Below, piece by piece: positions 1 to 10,111 of a stretch of DNA of 56,803 nt; within the stretch, counting starts at the first letter, position 1; every line of letters begins with the position of its first letter. This DNA comes from an uncultured bacterium (lineage in GTDB: Bacteria; Verrucomicrobiota; Lentisphaeria; Victivallales; UBA1829), in the NCBI GenBank assembly GCA_949290385.1, contig CASERY010000038.1:1-56803 (forward strand), in the 5' to 3' direction. The position numbers and the translations under genes were made by a program. Below the pieces are notes generated by a model. The model made no database searches. It was not told where the DNA came from and saw only the letters and a list, made by a program, of their open reading frames with translations.

Positions 1-1
1 C

Positions 2-607
2 GCTGATCCGGAATATTTGAAAGGCCTCCGTGAATTCTGCGACCAGAAAAATCTTCTTCTTCTGTTCGATGAAGTTCAGTGCGGCATGGGCCGTACCGGA
101 TATCTCTTCGCCTGGCAGGGATACGGAGTCAAGCCTGACGCCTTCTCCATGGCAAAAGCCCTTGCAAACGGTTTCCCCATGGGGGCTATGGTCTGCCAGC
201 GCAGACTCAGCGACGTGCTGACGCCTGGAACCCATGCAAGTACTTTCGGCGGAACACCGCTGGCTTCCGCTGCCGCCTGTGCGGTTATCGACACCATGCT
301 CAAGGATCATGTTCTTGAAAACTGCCGCGAGCAAAGTGCCTTCCTCATGGAAAAGCTCAACAAGCTGAAAGATAAATATTCCTTTGTAAAAGGGGTCCGA
401 GGACGCGGCCTGATGATCGGTATTGTACTGGACTTCCCAGCAGGAGAAGTTCTCGGCATTCTCCGGGAAAAAGGTATGCTGGCCCTTTCAGCAGGAGAAA
501 CTGTTCTGCGTCTTGTTCCCCCCCTGATTATTACGAAAAAGGAATGCGACAAAGCCGTAAAACTCATTGACGCCGCATTTGCAGAATACGCTAAGAACCA
601 TAATTAA
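2..607 (+). CDS. argD: Acetylornithine/class III aminotransferase, C-terminal part
   Basis: The 5' end is cut by the window; 201 codons remain, ending in TAA. The visible part is the PLP-binding core and C-terminal domain of a class III aminotransferase: LLLLFDEVQCGMGRTG carries the Asp that contacts the PLP ring nitrogen, and FSMAKALANGFPMGAM carries the Schiff-base Lys. THASTFGGTPLASAAA matches the conserved phosphate-binding region. The family makes N-acetylornithine from N-acetylglutamate semialdehyde using glutamate. The next gene is ornithine carbamoyltransferase 40 bases downstream on the same strand, which supports argD over other class III transaminases. No in-frame TAG is present. 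Confidence 0.85.
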   Translation, partial: ADPEYLKGLREFCDQKNLLLLFDEVQCGMGRTGYLFAWQGYGVKPDAFSMAKALANGFPMGAMVCQRRLSDVLTPGTHASTFGGTPLASAAACAVIDTMLKDHVLENCREQSAFLMEKLNKLKDKYSFVKGVRGRGLMIGIVLDFPAGEVLGILREKGMLALSAGETVLRLVPPLIITKKECDKAVKLIDAAFAEYAKNHN

Positions 608-647
608 CCGGGACCTGTTTACAGAGTCTCCATGGGAGTATCCCGAA

Positions 648-1565
648 ATGATGAAACATTTACTCACCGGCGAGGAATTTGATGAGGAATCCCTCCGGAA
701 ACTCATTGCACTTTCCTCCTCTCTTAAAGCGACCCGCGGGAAGCCTTATGCCCCCAGACCTCTGGAAGGCAAAAGTATCGGCATGATTTTTGCAAAATCC
801 TCCACGCGGACCAGAGTCTCTTTTGAAGTAGGCATTCATGAACTGGGCGGACAGCCCATCTATCTGGATCAAAGCAAAACTCAGATGGGACGCGGAGAAA
901 CCGTACCTGACACAGCCCGCGTTCTGAGTCGTTATCTCCACGGAATAGTTATCCGTACCTATGCACAGTCCGAAGTGGAGGAATTGGCCCGATACGCCAC
1001 TATGCCCATTATCAATGCGCTTACCGATGAATTTCATCCATGCCAGGCGCTTACGGACATCTTCACCATTTACGAGAAAACCGGAGGCGTGTTCAACGGC
1101 ATCAAAATGGCTTATCTGGGAGATGGATCCAGCAATATGGCCAATTCTTTGATGCAGGCGTCCAAATTGGCTGGACTGGAGTTTGTCATTGGAGCCCCTT
1201 GTGAATTCCGTCCGGATCCGACCATTATGAATCGCCAGGTCGGACCTGGGAGCATTGCCTGGACCGAGGATCCGGTCAAGGCAGTGGAAAATGCAGACTT
1301 CATCTATACAGACGTATGGGTATCCATGGGCTTTGAAAAGGAATCTGAGGAGCGCATCCGTGTGCTGAAACCCTATCAGCTGAATATGGACATTCTCAAA
1401 CATGCAAAACCGGATGTGAAAGTCATGCACTGTCTGCCGGCTCACCGCGGCGAGGAAATTACAGATGAAGTGATGGAATCAGAACATTCCATTGTTTTCG
1501 ATGAAGCTGAAAACCGTCTGCATGTCCAGAAAGCCATCATGTGTATGCTGATTGGCGGCATGTAA
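648..1565 (+). CDS. argF: Ornithine carbamoyltransferase
   Basis: A complete 305-residue protein, the usual family length. Carbamoyl-phosphate binding STRTR is at residues 52-56, HPCQALTD at 130-137, and the ornithine-loop HCLPAHRGEE at 261-270. It condenses ornithine and carbamoyl phosphate to citrulline in the cytoplasm. The start ATG at 648 is preceded by GGGAG at a proper distance; a second ATG follows immediately at 651. The frame stays open further upstream, but that part overlaps argD and has no family match. It forms an arginine operon with the upstream aminotransferase and is closed by the hairpin at 1635-1667. Stop is TAA. Confidence 0.95.
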   Translation: MMKHLLTGEEFDEESLRKLIALSSSLKATRGKPYAPRPLEGKSIGMIFAKSSTRTRVSFEVGIHELGGQPIYLDQSKTQMGRGETVPDTARVLSRYLHGIVIRTYAQSEVEELARYATMPIINALTDEFHPCQALTDIFTIYEKTGGVFNGIKMAYLGDGSSNMANSLMQASKLAGLEFVIGAPCEFRPDPTIMNRQVGPGSIAWTEDPVKAVENADFIYTDVWVSMGFEKESEERIRVLKPYQLNMDILKHAKPDVKVMHCLPAHRGEEITDEVMESEHSIVFDEAENRLHVQKAIMCMLIGGM

Positions 1566-1634
1566 TCTGAAACAGTTCCGAAAAGACTTTGGAACTGTTC
1601 CATGATCAACCATGTTGTAAAGTTGTATTTACAG

Positions 1635-1667
1635 AAAATCCGCCGAGGAATATCGGCGGATTTTTTT
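1635..1667 (+). terminator. Rho-independent terminator after argF
   Basis: A 12-base arm (AAAATCCGCCGA) and its complement flank a short purine-rich loop and run directly into a T tract. It lies 70 bases after the argF stop and ends the argD-argF unit. Confidence 0.9.
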
Positions 1668-1776
1668 GTTTTCCTTGCAAAAGACACTGCAGTACATTAT
1701 ATTAAGGTTGAATATTTAATCATTGCCCGCCTGACATCCGGGAACTTTTACTAAAATACCAGACAGGATGCTTTTT

Positions 1777-3822
1777 ATGCTGACCTTCATGCAGAATATA
1801 TTGATTCGATATTCCAATCTTCTGGTATATCCCATTGTCGCTGCGGCACTTGCCTTGTTTTTTACTTATATATGTCTTTTTCTCATGCCACGTCTCGGGT
1901 TTATGGATATTCCCAGAGGCCGTCATGCCCATAAGGCTCCCACGCCTCGTGGCGGCGGCATAGCCATTGTGCTGGCATTTGTTGCCGCATCCGGACTTTT
2001 CCTGCTGAATACGGTAGAAAATACAGTGTTTCCGCCATTTTCCAGTTCCCAAATTCTGGGTTTCTGTATTCCCGCATAGATTATTGTTATTTTGGGTCTT
2101 CTGGATGATCAGCTGGAACTTTCTGCAGCCATCAAATTTTTCGGACAGGTTGCGGCTTCCGTCATTCTCTTTTACTTTGACGACGGATTTCACAGTGTTC
2201 TCGGATACACTCTGCCCACTTGGGCAGGGTTGACTCTCACAGTTGTCTGGTGCGTGGGAATTATTAATGCATTCAACCTTATTGACGGACTTGATGGTCT
2301 TGCGGCAGGCCTCGCAGCAGTTTCCTCCTTCTGCATCGGAGTATGGATTCTGCTTTCCGGACAAGCAGCCACTCTGGCGGTCATTGTTTTTATTTTCTGC
2401 TTTTCCTGTCTGGGTTTTCTGCGTTACAACTTTCATCCTGCACGGATCTTCATGGGAGATACAGGCAGCATGTTCATTGGATTTTTCTTTGCCTACATCA
2501 GTACCTCCCAGGTATCCAAGGCCGTCACATTCATGTCTCTACTGCTTCCGATTCTGGCCATCGGCATTCCCATTTTTGATGTTTTTCTGGCTATCTGGCG
2601 CCGTCTGGTCCGGAAGTTGAACAATCCGGAAAATCCCAACATTGGAATTATGACTGGCGATCACGATCATTTGCATCACCGGATTCTCAGCAGAGAGCAC
2701 AGTCAATCCAAAACAGCATTGATTCTTTATCTGTTCGCGGCACTCACGTCGATTGGTGCTATGGCGCTGGTTTTTCTCAGCGGAGTACTTCCCGCATTAG
2801 CCTACATGCTGCTTTTCCTCGGGGTTATTTCAGCCATCCGCATGGCAGATGTGGAACTGTTGGATTCGGCAACCTATATTTTAAAAGGATTAAAGATTCC
2901 CAGAAGGAATCTTTTCCTGACGATGATTCATCCGCTGCTGGACATAGTCCTGATTCTGGCGGCTTACTGCATCATGCTTCTGCTCTGTTTTTTCCGCAAT
3001 ACATCCGATGCTTTTACGTTGATATTGCTTCTGACCTATATAGCGCCTTATATTATTGTTCTGTCCCTCTCCAACGTTTACAAAACTTACTGGCTAAGAG
3101 CAGGAATCAACCGATATTTTCTTCTGATCAAATGCCTGATGCTTGCCTTTTTCATCATGGTCTTTCTGAGCTATACCCTTTACATGAACCATTTGATTCT
3201 GATTGAACTGAGTATCCGGGAATATTTTTCAGCGACACTTTTATACGGGCTTCTGGTGTTTGCCTTCATCGCGCTGGAACGTTTTTCCATACGTTATCTG
3301 GAAAGCTTCGGACTCAGACTTCTCTCCGTTAAAAAGCACAAGCACGAAGACCAGAAGCTGGACAAAATTCTAATTGTAGGCGGAGGTCTTTCATGCCGTC
3401 TCTATCTTTCCGGACTGTTCTGCCAGGATCAGCTGGCAAATCCCTTTGATATTGTAGGAATTATAGATGACTGTAAGGATTTGTCCAGGCTCAATATTTA
3501 TGGGTTTGACGTTCTTGGCAGCTCTCAGGATCTTGAACAGCTCCACACAAAATATGCCTTTGACAAAATGATTGTAACTCCCGGTCGTCTCCAGCCATCC
3601 ACACTGGACAATCTGAATCGCTTTCAGAAGAATCACCCGGAAACCGTTATTTTGTATTTCCATCTTCATCTAAGCCCTGTAAACGCGGTAGTGCAGCATG
3701 AGGAAAAAGACCTGCTGAATCTGAACACTCAGAAAATCAGTCTCTTCAACGAGGAAATAGACAATATGAAAAAGGCATAGTCCAGTCATGCTTCAAAGGA
3801 TTTTTCCTAGAAAGAATCCTGA
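1777..3822 (+). CDS. WecA-like glycosyl-1-phosphate transferase fused to CapD-like domain, three in-frame TAG
   Basis: 681 residues if TAG is sense (X at 101, 668 and 678). The N-terminal ~350 residues are a polyprenyl-phosphate sugar-1-phosphate transferase: PRGGGIAI, GLLDDQLEL (catalytic Asp pair), NAFNLIDGLDGLA, FMGDTGS, and HDHLHHRI. The TAG at 2077-2079 falls nine residues before LLDD, so the standard code would cut the enzyme before its active site. After residue ~370 come four more predicted membrane segments and a Rossmann-like stretch beginning KILIVGGG, as in the N-terminal half of CapD/WbpM-type proteins, but no full dehydratase domain. The start at 1777 is preferred because ACAGGA lies eight bases before it; ATG 1768 lacks spacing. 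TAG at 3778 may be an ancestral stop: TGA follows 13 codons later. Likely role: initiating lipid-linked glycan synthesis. Confidence 0.8.
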
Positions 3823-4233
3823 CACTCACCCGTTTTCCTGCAGCACTGCAGAGCGCTTCCAATGATTCAATGGGGATCCTGCCTCAGGAAAAACATCTTT
3901 CTTCTCTTCTACAGATTCCACCTTTTTCTTCTTCAGGATCGGCGAACTTCAGTCTCTTCTCTTCGTTCGCCGTTACTTCACCACACGAGGAGGCCTTTTC
4001 CTCTTTAAGACCGAAAACCACATCCGATGCAAAAGGAACAGATATTTTTTCCATTCTTTTATTTATTCACTCTTTTTCCGAATCCTTGCAGCAGGCAAAA
4101 TATCCCCCTTTAGAAATGTGTATAAAACCAGCATTTCTGTTGTTGTAACAGAAGGCCTTTTTCACAGAAAGACTCGTAAAACGCCTGTCGGTCTTTTGAT
4201 TCTGACTCATTTTATCATGCTGCTTTTTCTATT
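3823..4233. other. Intergenic region between convergent genes
   Basis: About 410 bases between two genes that converge. An open frame at 3870-4148 on the plus strand has serine-rich low-complexity translation, no ribosome binding site and no family features, so I do not call it. I see no clear terminator. Confidence 0.6.
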
Positions 4234-6267
4234 TTACTCTTCATCCTCACGGAAATCCTGCAGAGCCTGATCCAACTCTTCTTCTGCAAGGAAATAAACA
4301 TTGATAGAATAATTGATCTGAAATTCAGGTTTTCTACGTTCCAGATATTCCAGAAGCCGCCGATACCGCAATGCCTGGAAATTCTGAACTTCTCTGAAAA
4401 TCTAAGGATGAATTTCCACATCCTCGTCAACGCCTTTTTCAAGGAGTTCATAAAAAACACTCTTGAATTCCCGGAGCATTCCCGGGTTCCCCATCAGGAT
4501 TTCCAAAAGCTCATTTTTCAGACATCCATGAAGGGCTGTTGCACTGACAACATACCAGCCGGGTTCCAGTTCATACAGCATGTCCTCAAGGCGTTTTGCA
4601 TTAATTGCATAAGGGTGAAGGAACACATGATCGAGCCCTGCAAAAGATTCCGGAACACAGCCGAAATAGACCATATAAAGAGGAACTGATCCATCCAGCG
4701 GAACTCCATGATCCTGCAGACTCCTGCGAATATTCAGGATATCCTGCCCCCAGTCCAGAGAACTGTCACATACATGTTCATAAGCAGTGGACGGCCCCCC
4801 GAAACAAGGACTGAAATATGCCAGTGAATGTGGATAAACACTCATGGAATCCCAGGCATTCCACAAAACAAGCACTCCAGGCACAGCGCAGCATCCCCAT
4901 CTCTTCCAGCGGGCAATACCTGCCTTTCCGGCCAGCATGAACATCTGACCGAATCCCCAAGCCGCCAGGGGCAGAACCGCCGCAATGGAAGGCATCAAAT
5001 GCCGATATCCTATATTCAGTTTTGAAAACAGAGCCATGATGAAAAAATAAACGCCAAAAAGCAAATATGGAAAAATCTATTTAAAACGGGTTCTGCCAAT
5101 CCTTGTCTTCAGCGATACACCCATACATATACATCCTAAAAGCAAAGCAAGAATTGTCGCCGGAGGAGTTTTATAAAGAAATACCAGCGGGAAAAAGCTG
5201 CGGAATCCAGTCATGGATTCTTCTCCGTTTAAAAAACTCCACCTCCGCTGTGCATAATGATATGTATGCAGAAAACCATAGGCAAAAGGTTTCGGAACAA
5301 GACTGTGTTCTCCCAGGAAACGCATCATATCCGGAACAGTTCCCTTTACTGTATGGTCGCTGAAATTTTCATAATCGCGGACCACTTTCCCCTGAATGGT
5401 AACCTTGGGGAAGTCTTCACGGAATCCGTATGCCGCCCAAAGAATACCCCATCCAGCCAATGCAGCCATGCACAAAGCAAGAAATCCTGCAGCCAGACGT
5501 TTTTTCCAATTCTCAAGCTGTACGGTCCTTCTTGTAAAAGGCATTTTCAAAATCACCCTGCCGCGGGAAAACAAACTCAATCCCCATAAAACCAGCAGTA
5601 CAGGAGCAACAGCGCATCCGGACATCTTTGAAAGAATCAGTCCCATGGAAGCTGCAGTAAAAAAACACCAGTTTCCCAACGAATACTTGCGGAACAACCG
5701 TACTCCTGCAAACAGCGTCATTATAAAGAAACAAGTTGCCGCCATGTCCGCCGTTGCCAGAGGAGCATTGGATATAAAAAGCGGCAGGAACACATATATT
5801 CCCAGCATCAACAAAGCTCCGGCTCTTCCGCCAACAGGTCTTGCCACACGCCACAGCAAAAATGCACACGCAACACTGAAAATACACATAACCAGCCGTG
5901 CAAGCAAAAAGTCCTGCTCCGTTAACTTTCCGTATTCAAATAGAATATACCGGGAATAAGGATAAGGAGACTTTTCCATGCTCTCCATAGTCAATTCAGG
6001 CGGCATTTCAATTTTGCCGCAGAGGCCGAGAGCAGCAGTAATCTGGGGAATTACACCGCTTTCCGGATTCATGGTGTATCCGCCGTTCTGAAGCATTTCC
6101 AATCCGCCCGTAATATGGACGGGCTCGTCTACAGTCAGGTAGTTTGACTTCAGGAAGCCTGCGCAAAGAAGAACATGCACAAGCAGAAGGAGCCATACAC
6201 AGGAAATCTCCCATTTTCTCTTGAAAAAAGAAATCATTTTTTGCCTTTTCTTTATTTCTTCACCCAT
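4234..6267 (-). CDS. Membrane glycosyltransferase of the GT39/ArnT (PMT) type, two in-frame TAG
   Basis: 677 residues with X at 397 (TAG 5077-5079) and 622 (TAG 4402-4404). The N-terminus has a membrane segment followed by NYLTVDEPVHITGG, the periplasmic acidic pair typical of polyprenol-phosphate-dependent glycosyltransferases (D-E after TM1). More than eight hydrophobic segments follow. After the first TAG the frame gives SKLNIGYRHLMP, a motif usual near the C-terminal membrane block of this family, and then a soluble tail with SLDWGQDILNIRRSL. The second TAG joins the tail to 55 further codons ending in TAA. The start at 6267 has GGGAG seven bases before it. The family transfers sugars from lipid carriers outside the inner membrane; the acceptor is unknown. 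Confidence 0.8.
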
Positions 6268-6741
6268 CTGTTTTCTCCCAAAGCCAAAGGGGATTGATTC
6301 TTCAGAAAGCGATTCCGGTCTCCCCTGTTTTTTCTAATATTTTTTCTCTTCGATCAGCTTGTTTTTTTGATGCTTTCTGTACTTAGAGTTCTCATTGCAT
6401 GCTGTACAAGAATCATGCAGAAGAATCAAGCGGAGAGTTTATCAGGCTTGATTGTTTGTGCCCGGCTGACTTTATATTCTCTGACTTCAGATCCTCTTCG
6501 CATGATTTCTATTAATGTATGATTCCTGTTATCAGAAGAATTACCCATTTGCAAACAACACAACCTAAAAAGTACAAACATTAATGCTTCTCCAGCCTGC
6601 ATGGCTCCATTTCATCCATTCAAATGAAAATGCTGTTCGGAAGGATCTCCAGCAATTGTTGCAATACCAAAACCGGATGCAAAATGCAACTTTTTTTCAT
6701 TACATGACTCTTTCCGGTCGTCTGTAACAGCAGGATTGTTT
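6268..6741. other. Intergenic region, no gene seen
   Basis: About 470 AT-rich bases between the rex stop and the glycosyltransferase start, both on the minus strand. It should hold the promoter of the glycosyltransferase, but I cannot assign one with confidence. No open frame with coding character. Confidence 0.5.
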
Positions 6742-7419
6742 TTAAGGATGCTGAGGATGCTCAATATTCGCTTTCCCTGCTGAAAATTGACTCATCCGTT
6801 CAGAAAAATAGGCCAGTTTTTCAAGCGCACTTGCAATATCAATCCGGTCATTGCAAACATGATCCGGCAATTTCAGAGGAACAGGAGCAAAATTTAAAAT
6901 GCCTTTAATTCCGGAAGCGACCATTCTGTCCGCAGTCTCCTGAGCAAAGGCTGCCGGCACAGTAATAATTCCAAGAGTGACACCCAGCTGTCTGATTTTT
7001 TCCTCAAAGCAGTCGATGGGGAAACATGGACACCCAAAAACCTCCCGGTTCACTTTTCCGGCATCTGTATCAAAGGCGGCTACAATCTTCAGTCCTGGAT
7101 GACTGTAAGTAAAGTAGGAAAGAATGGCACTGCCCAGATTGCCAACACCTACCAAAGCAATCAGATGATCGCTGGAACTGTCCAGAATATCTGAGATACG
7201 CTCAATAAGCTCCTCTATATGGTATCCCTTTCGCGGACTTCCTCCATATCCAATGGTCATCAAATCCCGTCTCACCTGTGCTGACGTATTATGGGCCAGC
7301 GCGGCAAGCTGATGAGAAAATAACGTCTTCTGCCCTTTGCTCAGTAAATCAGCCAAGAGTCTCTTGTACAACACCATGCGCTCGATGGTTCTTGCAGGTA
7401 TTTCCTTTTCCAGATTCAT
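6742..7419 (-). CDS. rex: Redox-sensing transcriptional repressor Rex
   Basis: 225 residues, the normal Rex length. The N-terminal winged helix includes LAALAHNTSAQVRRDL and YGGSPRKGYHIEEL (wing). The NAD(H)-binding Rossmann domain starts at HLIALVGVGNLGSAIL and continues to KIVAAFDTD. NFAPVPLKLP and the C-terminal swapped helix follow. Rex represses fermentation and respiration genes when NADH is low relative to NAD+. A strong AAGGAGGG precedes the start. A Rex-type inverted repeat lies 33 bases upstream (7452-7468), which suggests autoregulation. Stop is TAA; no TAG. Confidence 0.93.
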   Translation of the reverse strand: MNLEKEIPARTIERMVLYKRLLADLLSKGQKTLFSHQLAALAHNTSAQVRRDLMTIGYGGSPRKGYHIEELIERISDILDSSSDHLIALVGVGNLGSAILSYFTYSHPGLKIVAAFDTDAGKVNREVFGCPCFPIDCFEEKIRQLGVTLGIITVPAAFAQETADRMVASGIKGILNFAPVPLKLPDHVCNDRIDIASALEKLAYFSERMSQFSAGKANIEHPQHP

Positions 7420-7451
7420 AAGCCCTCCTTAGAGCTGTGAAAGAAAAAACA

Positions 7452-7468
7452 TTGTGATATTTTCACAA
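7452..7468. promoter_or_regulatory. Putative Rex operator
   Basis: The inverted repeat TTGTGATATTTTCACAA matches the known Rex half-sites TTGTGA/TCACAA. The centre is one base shorter than the usual 18-base site. It lies directly upstream of rex, where negative autoregulation is common in the family. Confidence 0.65.
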
Positions 7469-7480
7469 CATACTGCAGGA

Positions 7481-7495
7481 CTTGAAAACTTCAAG
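7481..7495. promoter_or_regulatory. Perfect inverted repeat upstream of rex
   Basis: CTTGAAAACTTCAAG is a perfect 6-bp inverted repeat with a 3-base centre, 12 bases beyond the Rex-type site. It could be a second operator or part of the promoter; I cannot name a binding protein. Confidence 0.3.
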
Positions 7496-7792
7496 CCAGA
7501 CCTCGCATCTTTTCTTACCAATCACGATTCTTTCTTCCGGAAAAGAAATCTTCTTCCTTAACCACAAACTCTTTTCTCCTATCTGCATGCAAAAAAAAGA
7601 AAAATCAAAAGACTATCCGTTTCTGAGACAAATCTGAAGTAAAAAATAAAAAGAACTCCTTTCTTTGTTCCTCTTATAACCATCCCCTCCAGTCAAATTT
7701 TAATCTGGACAATTTCAATAACATAATCTTCATCGAAGACAACATATGAAATCTCAACTAAAAAAATGCCTATCTTATTAAAACGATATAAA

Positions 7793-7822
7793 AAAACCCT
7801 GTCAGAAAACTGACAGGGTTTT
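7793..7822 (-). terminator. Rho-independent terminator of the pseudopilin gene
   Basis: A perfect 13-bp stem (AAAACCCTGTCAG and complement) with an AAAA loop, 24 bases past the pseudopilin stop. On the minus strand it runs into a T stretch. Confidence 0.9.
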
Positions 7823-7846
7823 CATCAACTAATCAAACTGTACAAA

Positions 7847-8599
7847 TCATTTCCAATCTGCACCACAGTTCTTATGGTCAGTGTCTTCCTCGTAGTAAAG
7901 AGTGCCACGGGGCTCTTCTCTACCCAGGTAAACAATTTCTTCTCTGCAAACCTGTTCACGGGCATTTGCATTGCGGCTCTGGACGGAACCATCACCAAAC
8001 AGGAAGTTGGCTGTTCCAACAGTGGTGTCATAACCAACTGTCTGAGTTCCATTGTAGTCGCTGTCTTTAGAAGCGCCGTGTCTCCAGCGCATAGACCAGT
8101 CTTTGCAACGCAGACGGTACGGTCCATAACCATCACCAATCCAGATTCCACCCGGATAGCGATCTGTAGAACCGGCAGCGAACAGTGCCGCATTCGGAGA
8201 CAGGCTGTATCCATCAATCTTCTCACCTTCTCCATAAGCCGGGCAGCAGAAGTAATCCATATCCTGCATCAGACCAGTTCCAAGCAGGAAGTGACCATAC
8301 AGAATTGACGTCCATCTGTTAGTAGCCGGATCACAATACTTACCATTTTTATTCAGCCAGTCTCCATAGGTTTCTCCTGTATTGCCCTCCCAGGATCCAG
8401 CCTCTGTCATGTAGGGGAGCCCTTCATAATCAATGGCGTACTGTGTCAGAGCCAGACCAATCTGCTTCTGATTGCTGACGCATTTAATGGCTTTTGCTTT
8501 TGCTCTGGCAGAGCCAAGAGCCGGGAGAAGCATACCGGCAAGGATTGCAATAATTGCAATAACAACCAGCAGCTCGATCAGGGTAAAGTGTTTTTTCAT
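7847..8599 (-). CDS. Type II secretion-like pseudopilin (prepilin N-methylation motif)
   Basis: 250 residues. The N-terminus [18 protein letters not shown] is a canonical prepilin leader: cleavage before Phe5 with Glu at +5, then a 20-residue hydrophobic helix ending [17 protein letters not shown]. The rest is a periplasmic domain with several Cys (CCPAYGEG) and the FLFGDGSVQ stretch typical of the large pseudopilin families of Lentisphaerota and Planctomycetota. The product is expected to be processed by a prepilin peptidase and displayed at the envelope; the function of these families is unknown. It has its own promoter (8666-8694) and terminator (7793-7822), so it is monocistronic and probably well expressed. 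Stop is TGA. Confidence 0.9.
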   Translation of the reverse strand: MKKHFTLIELLVVIAIIAILAGMLLPALGSARAKAKAIKCVSNQKQIGLALTQYAIDYEGLPYMTEAGSWEGNTGETYGDWLNKNGKYCDPATNRWTSILYGHFLLGTGLMQDMDYFCCPAYGEGEKIDGYSLSPNAALFAAGSTDRYPGGIWIGDGYGPYRLRCKDWSMRWRHGASKDSDYNGTQTVGYDTTVGTANFLFGDGSVQSRNANAREQVCREEIVYLGREEPRGTLYYEEDTDHKNCGADWK

Positions 8600-8665
8600 T
8601 TTTCATTCCTTTCTGTTAAAGCCTTTACAGGCTCTCAAGCATTCTTTAGGTGACCTCTATCCTTA

Positions 8666-8694
8666 ATTATAAAAAAAATAGGAAATATTGTCAA
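8666..8694 (-). promoter_or_regulatory. Strong sigma70-type promoter of the pseudopilin gene
   Basis: On the minus strand TTGACA, a 17-base spacer and TATAAT are all at consensus. Transcription would start near 8658, leaving a ~60-base leader with AAAGGAATG just before the start codon. Confidence 0.85.
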
Positions 8695-8699
8695 TACCT

Positions 8700-9002
8700 T
8701 TATCGCTAAAAAATTAAAAAAATATCATTTTCCCCTAATTTTTTCATTTTCCCTTCTTGGATTTATTAAGATATAGATAGAAAAGCAAAATATTTTAATA
8801 TCCAAAGTTATTATAAAGACAGGAAAGTCCATTGCTTTTTATTCACCTTAGATTTTATTACTAAAAAAATAACAATATATAGAATGGGCCACTCCCTTCC
8901 CTTTTTTGGGAAAAATACATCTATAATCAAAAAAATAGAGAAAAAAACCATACCCTATCCCGTGCTCTACCCTATATTTTTTCTGGGAATGACTTCAAAA
9001 TC
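8700..9002. other. AT-rich intergenic region
   Basis: About 300 bases of very AT-rich sequence between the pseudopilin promoter and the mutY stop. I see no gene in it. Confidence 0.5.
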
Positions 9003-10085
9003 TTAGGAGTCTGGAAAGCATGAAAATGCTTTTCGAAAGGCTGTTGGCAGAGCATATTCATGGACAAGATCTTCATAGTTTATCCAGAGCAAGCGTGTCT
9101 CAGGCTTTTCTGGAATGATACACTGAATTGCCCATGGCTGCATATGCCATTCCCTATGTGTAAAAACGTGTTTTGTTTTTCGGCCTTTTCGAAGAGAAAG
9201 CACGTTCAAGTCCCATTGTTTCATGAGCTGCTGAATTTCGGCTTCTGTCAGGAATCCGGCGACATGGGGCAATTCCCAGAGCCCGGCCAGCAGACCTGCA
9301 GCTGCACGTTTCCGAATGGCCAGCCGACCGTTCTGAGTCCTTAGAAGAAAAACAGTCATGTTTTCCTTCCCGCGGATCTTTTTCTCTTCTTTTACAGGGA
9401 AATCTTCTGCCGTACCTGACTTACATGCTCCGCAGCAGAAATTCAGCGGACAAAGAAGACATTGTGCCTGGGCCCCCGGGAGACATATCATAGCTCCAAG
9501 TTCCATCAGACTCTGTGTAAATTCGGATGCTTTTCCAGAAGGATAAATTTTACGGAGCACATCTGCCACTGCATCCTTCAACCGCGGTTCTGCCAGACTG
9601 GTCCTGCATTCCGCCAATCTCGTAAGCACCCTTAAAACATTGCCGTCCACAGCAGGTTCCGGAATGCCGAATGCAATGGAAGAAATGGATCCTGTTGTAT
9701 AGGCTCCAATTCCGGGGAGTTCTGCAATTGCCTCAGGGTCTGCCGGGAATTCTCCCTGATACTTTTCCAGAATAATCCTGGCCGCTTTCTGAAGATTTTG
9801 AACACGGCGGTAATATCCCAGGCCTTCCCAGAGCTTCATCAACTGATCCTCCGGAGCCTCTGCCAGATGGCGGATGGAAGGAAGAGCCTTCACAAATCTT
9901 TCGAAATAAGGTTTAACCGTATCCACCCGTGTTTGCTGCAACATGATGTCCGAGATCCATACGCGGTAAGGTGTGGGATTGTCCCTCCACGGCAGCACTC
10001 TTGCATTTCTAGCATACCAGTCGAGCAGCGGCCGGACTATTTCCGGTGCTCGGGAATAGGAAAAGTAATCTGCGTTTTTCTTCAT
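9003..10085 (-). CDS. mutY: A/G-specific adenine glycosylase
   Basis: 360 residues. The helix-hairpin-helix glycosylase core is clear: DIMLQQTRVDTVKPYF, KLWEGLGYYRRVQNL with the catalytic Glu, ELPGIGAYTTGSISSIA and AVDGNVLRVLTRL with the catalytic Asp. A Cys cluster for the 4Fe-4S site follows (CLPGAQAQCLLCPLNFCCGAC); the first Cys spacing looks one residue longer than the usual six. A NUDIX-like C-terminal domain that reads 8-oxoG follows (HVFTHREWHMQPW). It removes adenine opposite 8-oxoguanine. I chose the ATG at 10085 because the upstream alternative would overlap the preceding methyltransferase. It is 26 bases after that gene, so the two are probably cotranscribed. Stop is TAA. Confidence 0.92.
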   Translation of the reverse strand: MKKNADYFSYSRAPEIVRPLLDWYARNARVLPWRDNPTPYRVWISDIMLQQTRVDTVKPYFERFVKALPSIRHLAEAPEDQLMKLWEGLGYYRRVQNLQKAARIILEKYQGEFPADPEAIAELPGIGAYTTGSISSIAFGIPEPAVDGNVLRVLTRLAECRTSLAEPRLKDAVADVLRKIYPSGKASEFTQSLMELGAMICLPGAQAQCLLCPLNFCCGACKSGTAEDFPVKEEKKIRGKENMTVFLLRTQNGRLAIRKRAAAGLLAGLWELPHVAGFLTEAEIQQLMKQWDLNVLSLRKGRKTKHVFTHREWHMQPWAIQCIIPEKPETRLLWINYEDLVHEYALPTAFRKAFSCFPDS

Positions 10086-10111
10086 GAGGCGCCTTCTTCC
10101 ACCTTCTTGAC

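Noticed and set aside
1777..3822. Reading the split genes as pseudogenes or assembly errors
   Set aside because: All interruptions are TAG, none TAA or TGA, and there are no frameshifts. Homology continues at once after each TAG, and the genes include essential ones.
3870..4148. Open frame on the plus strand
   Set aside because: Low-complexity Ser/Phe-rich translation, no ribosome binding site, between convergent genes.
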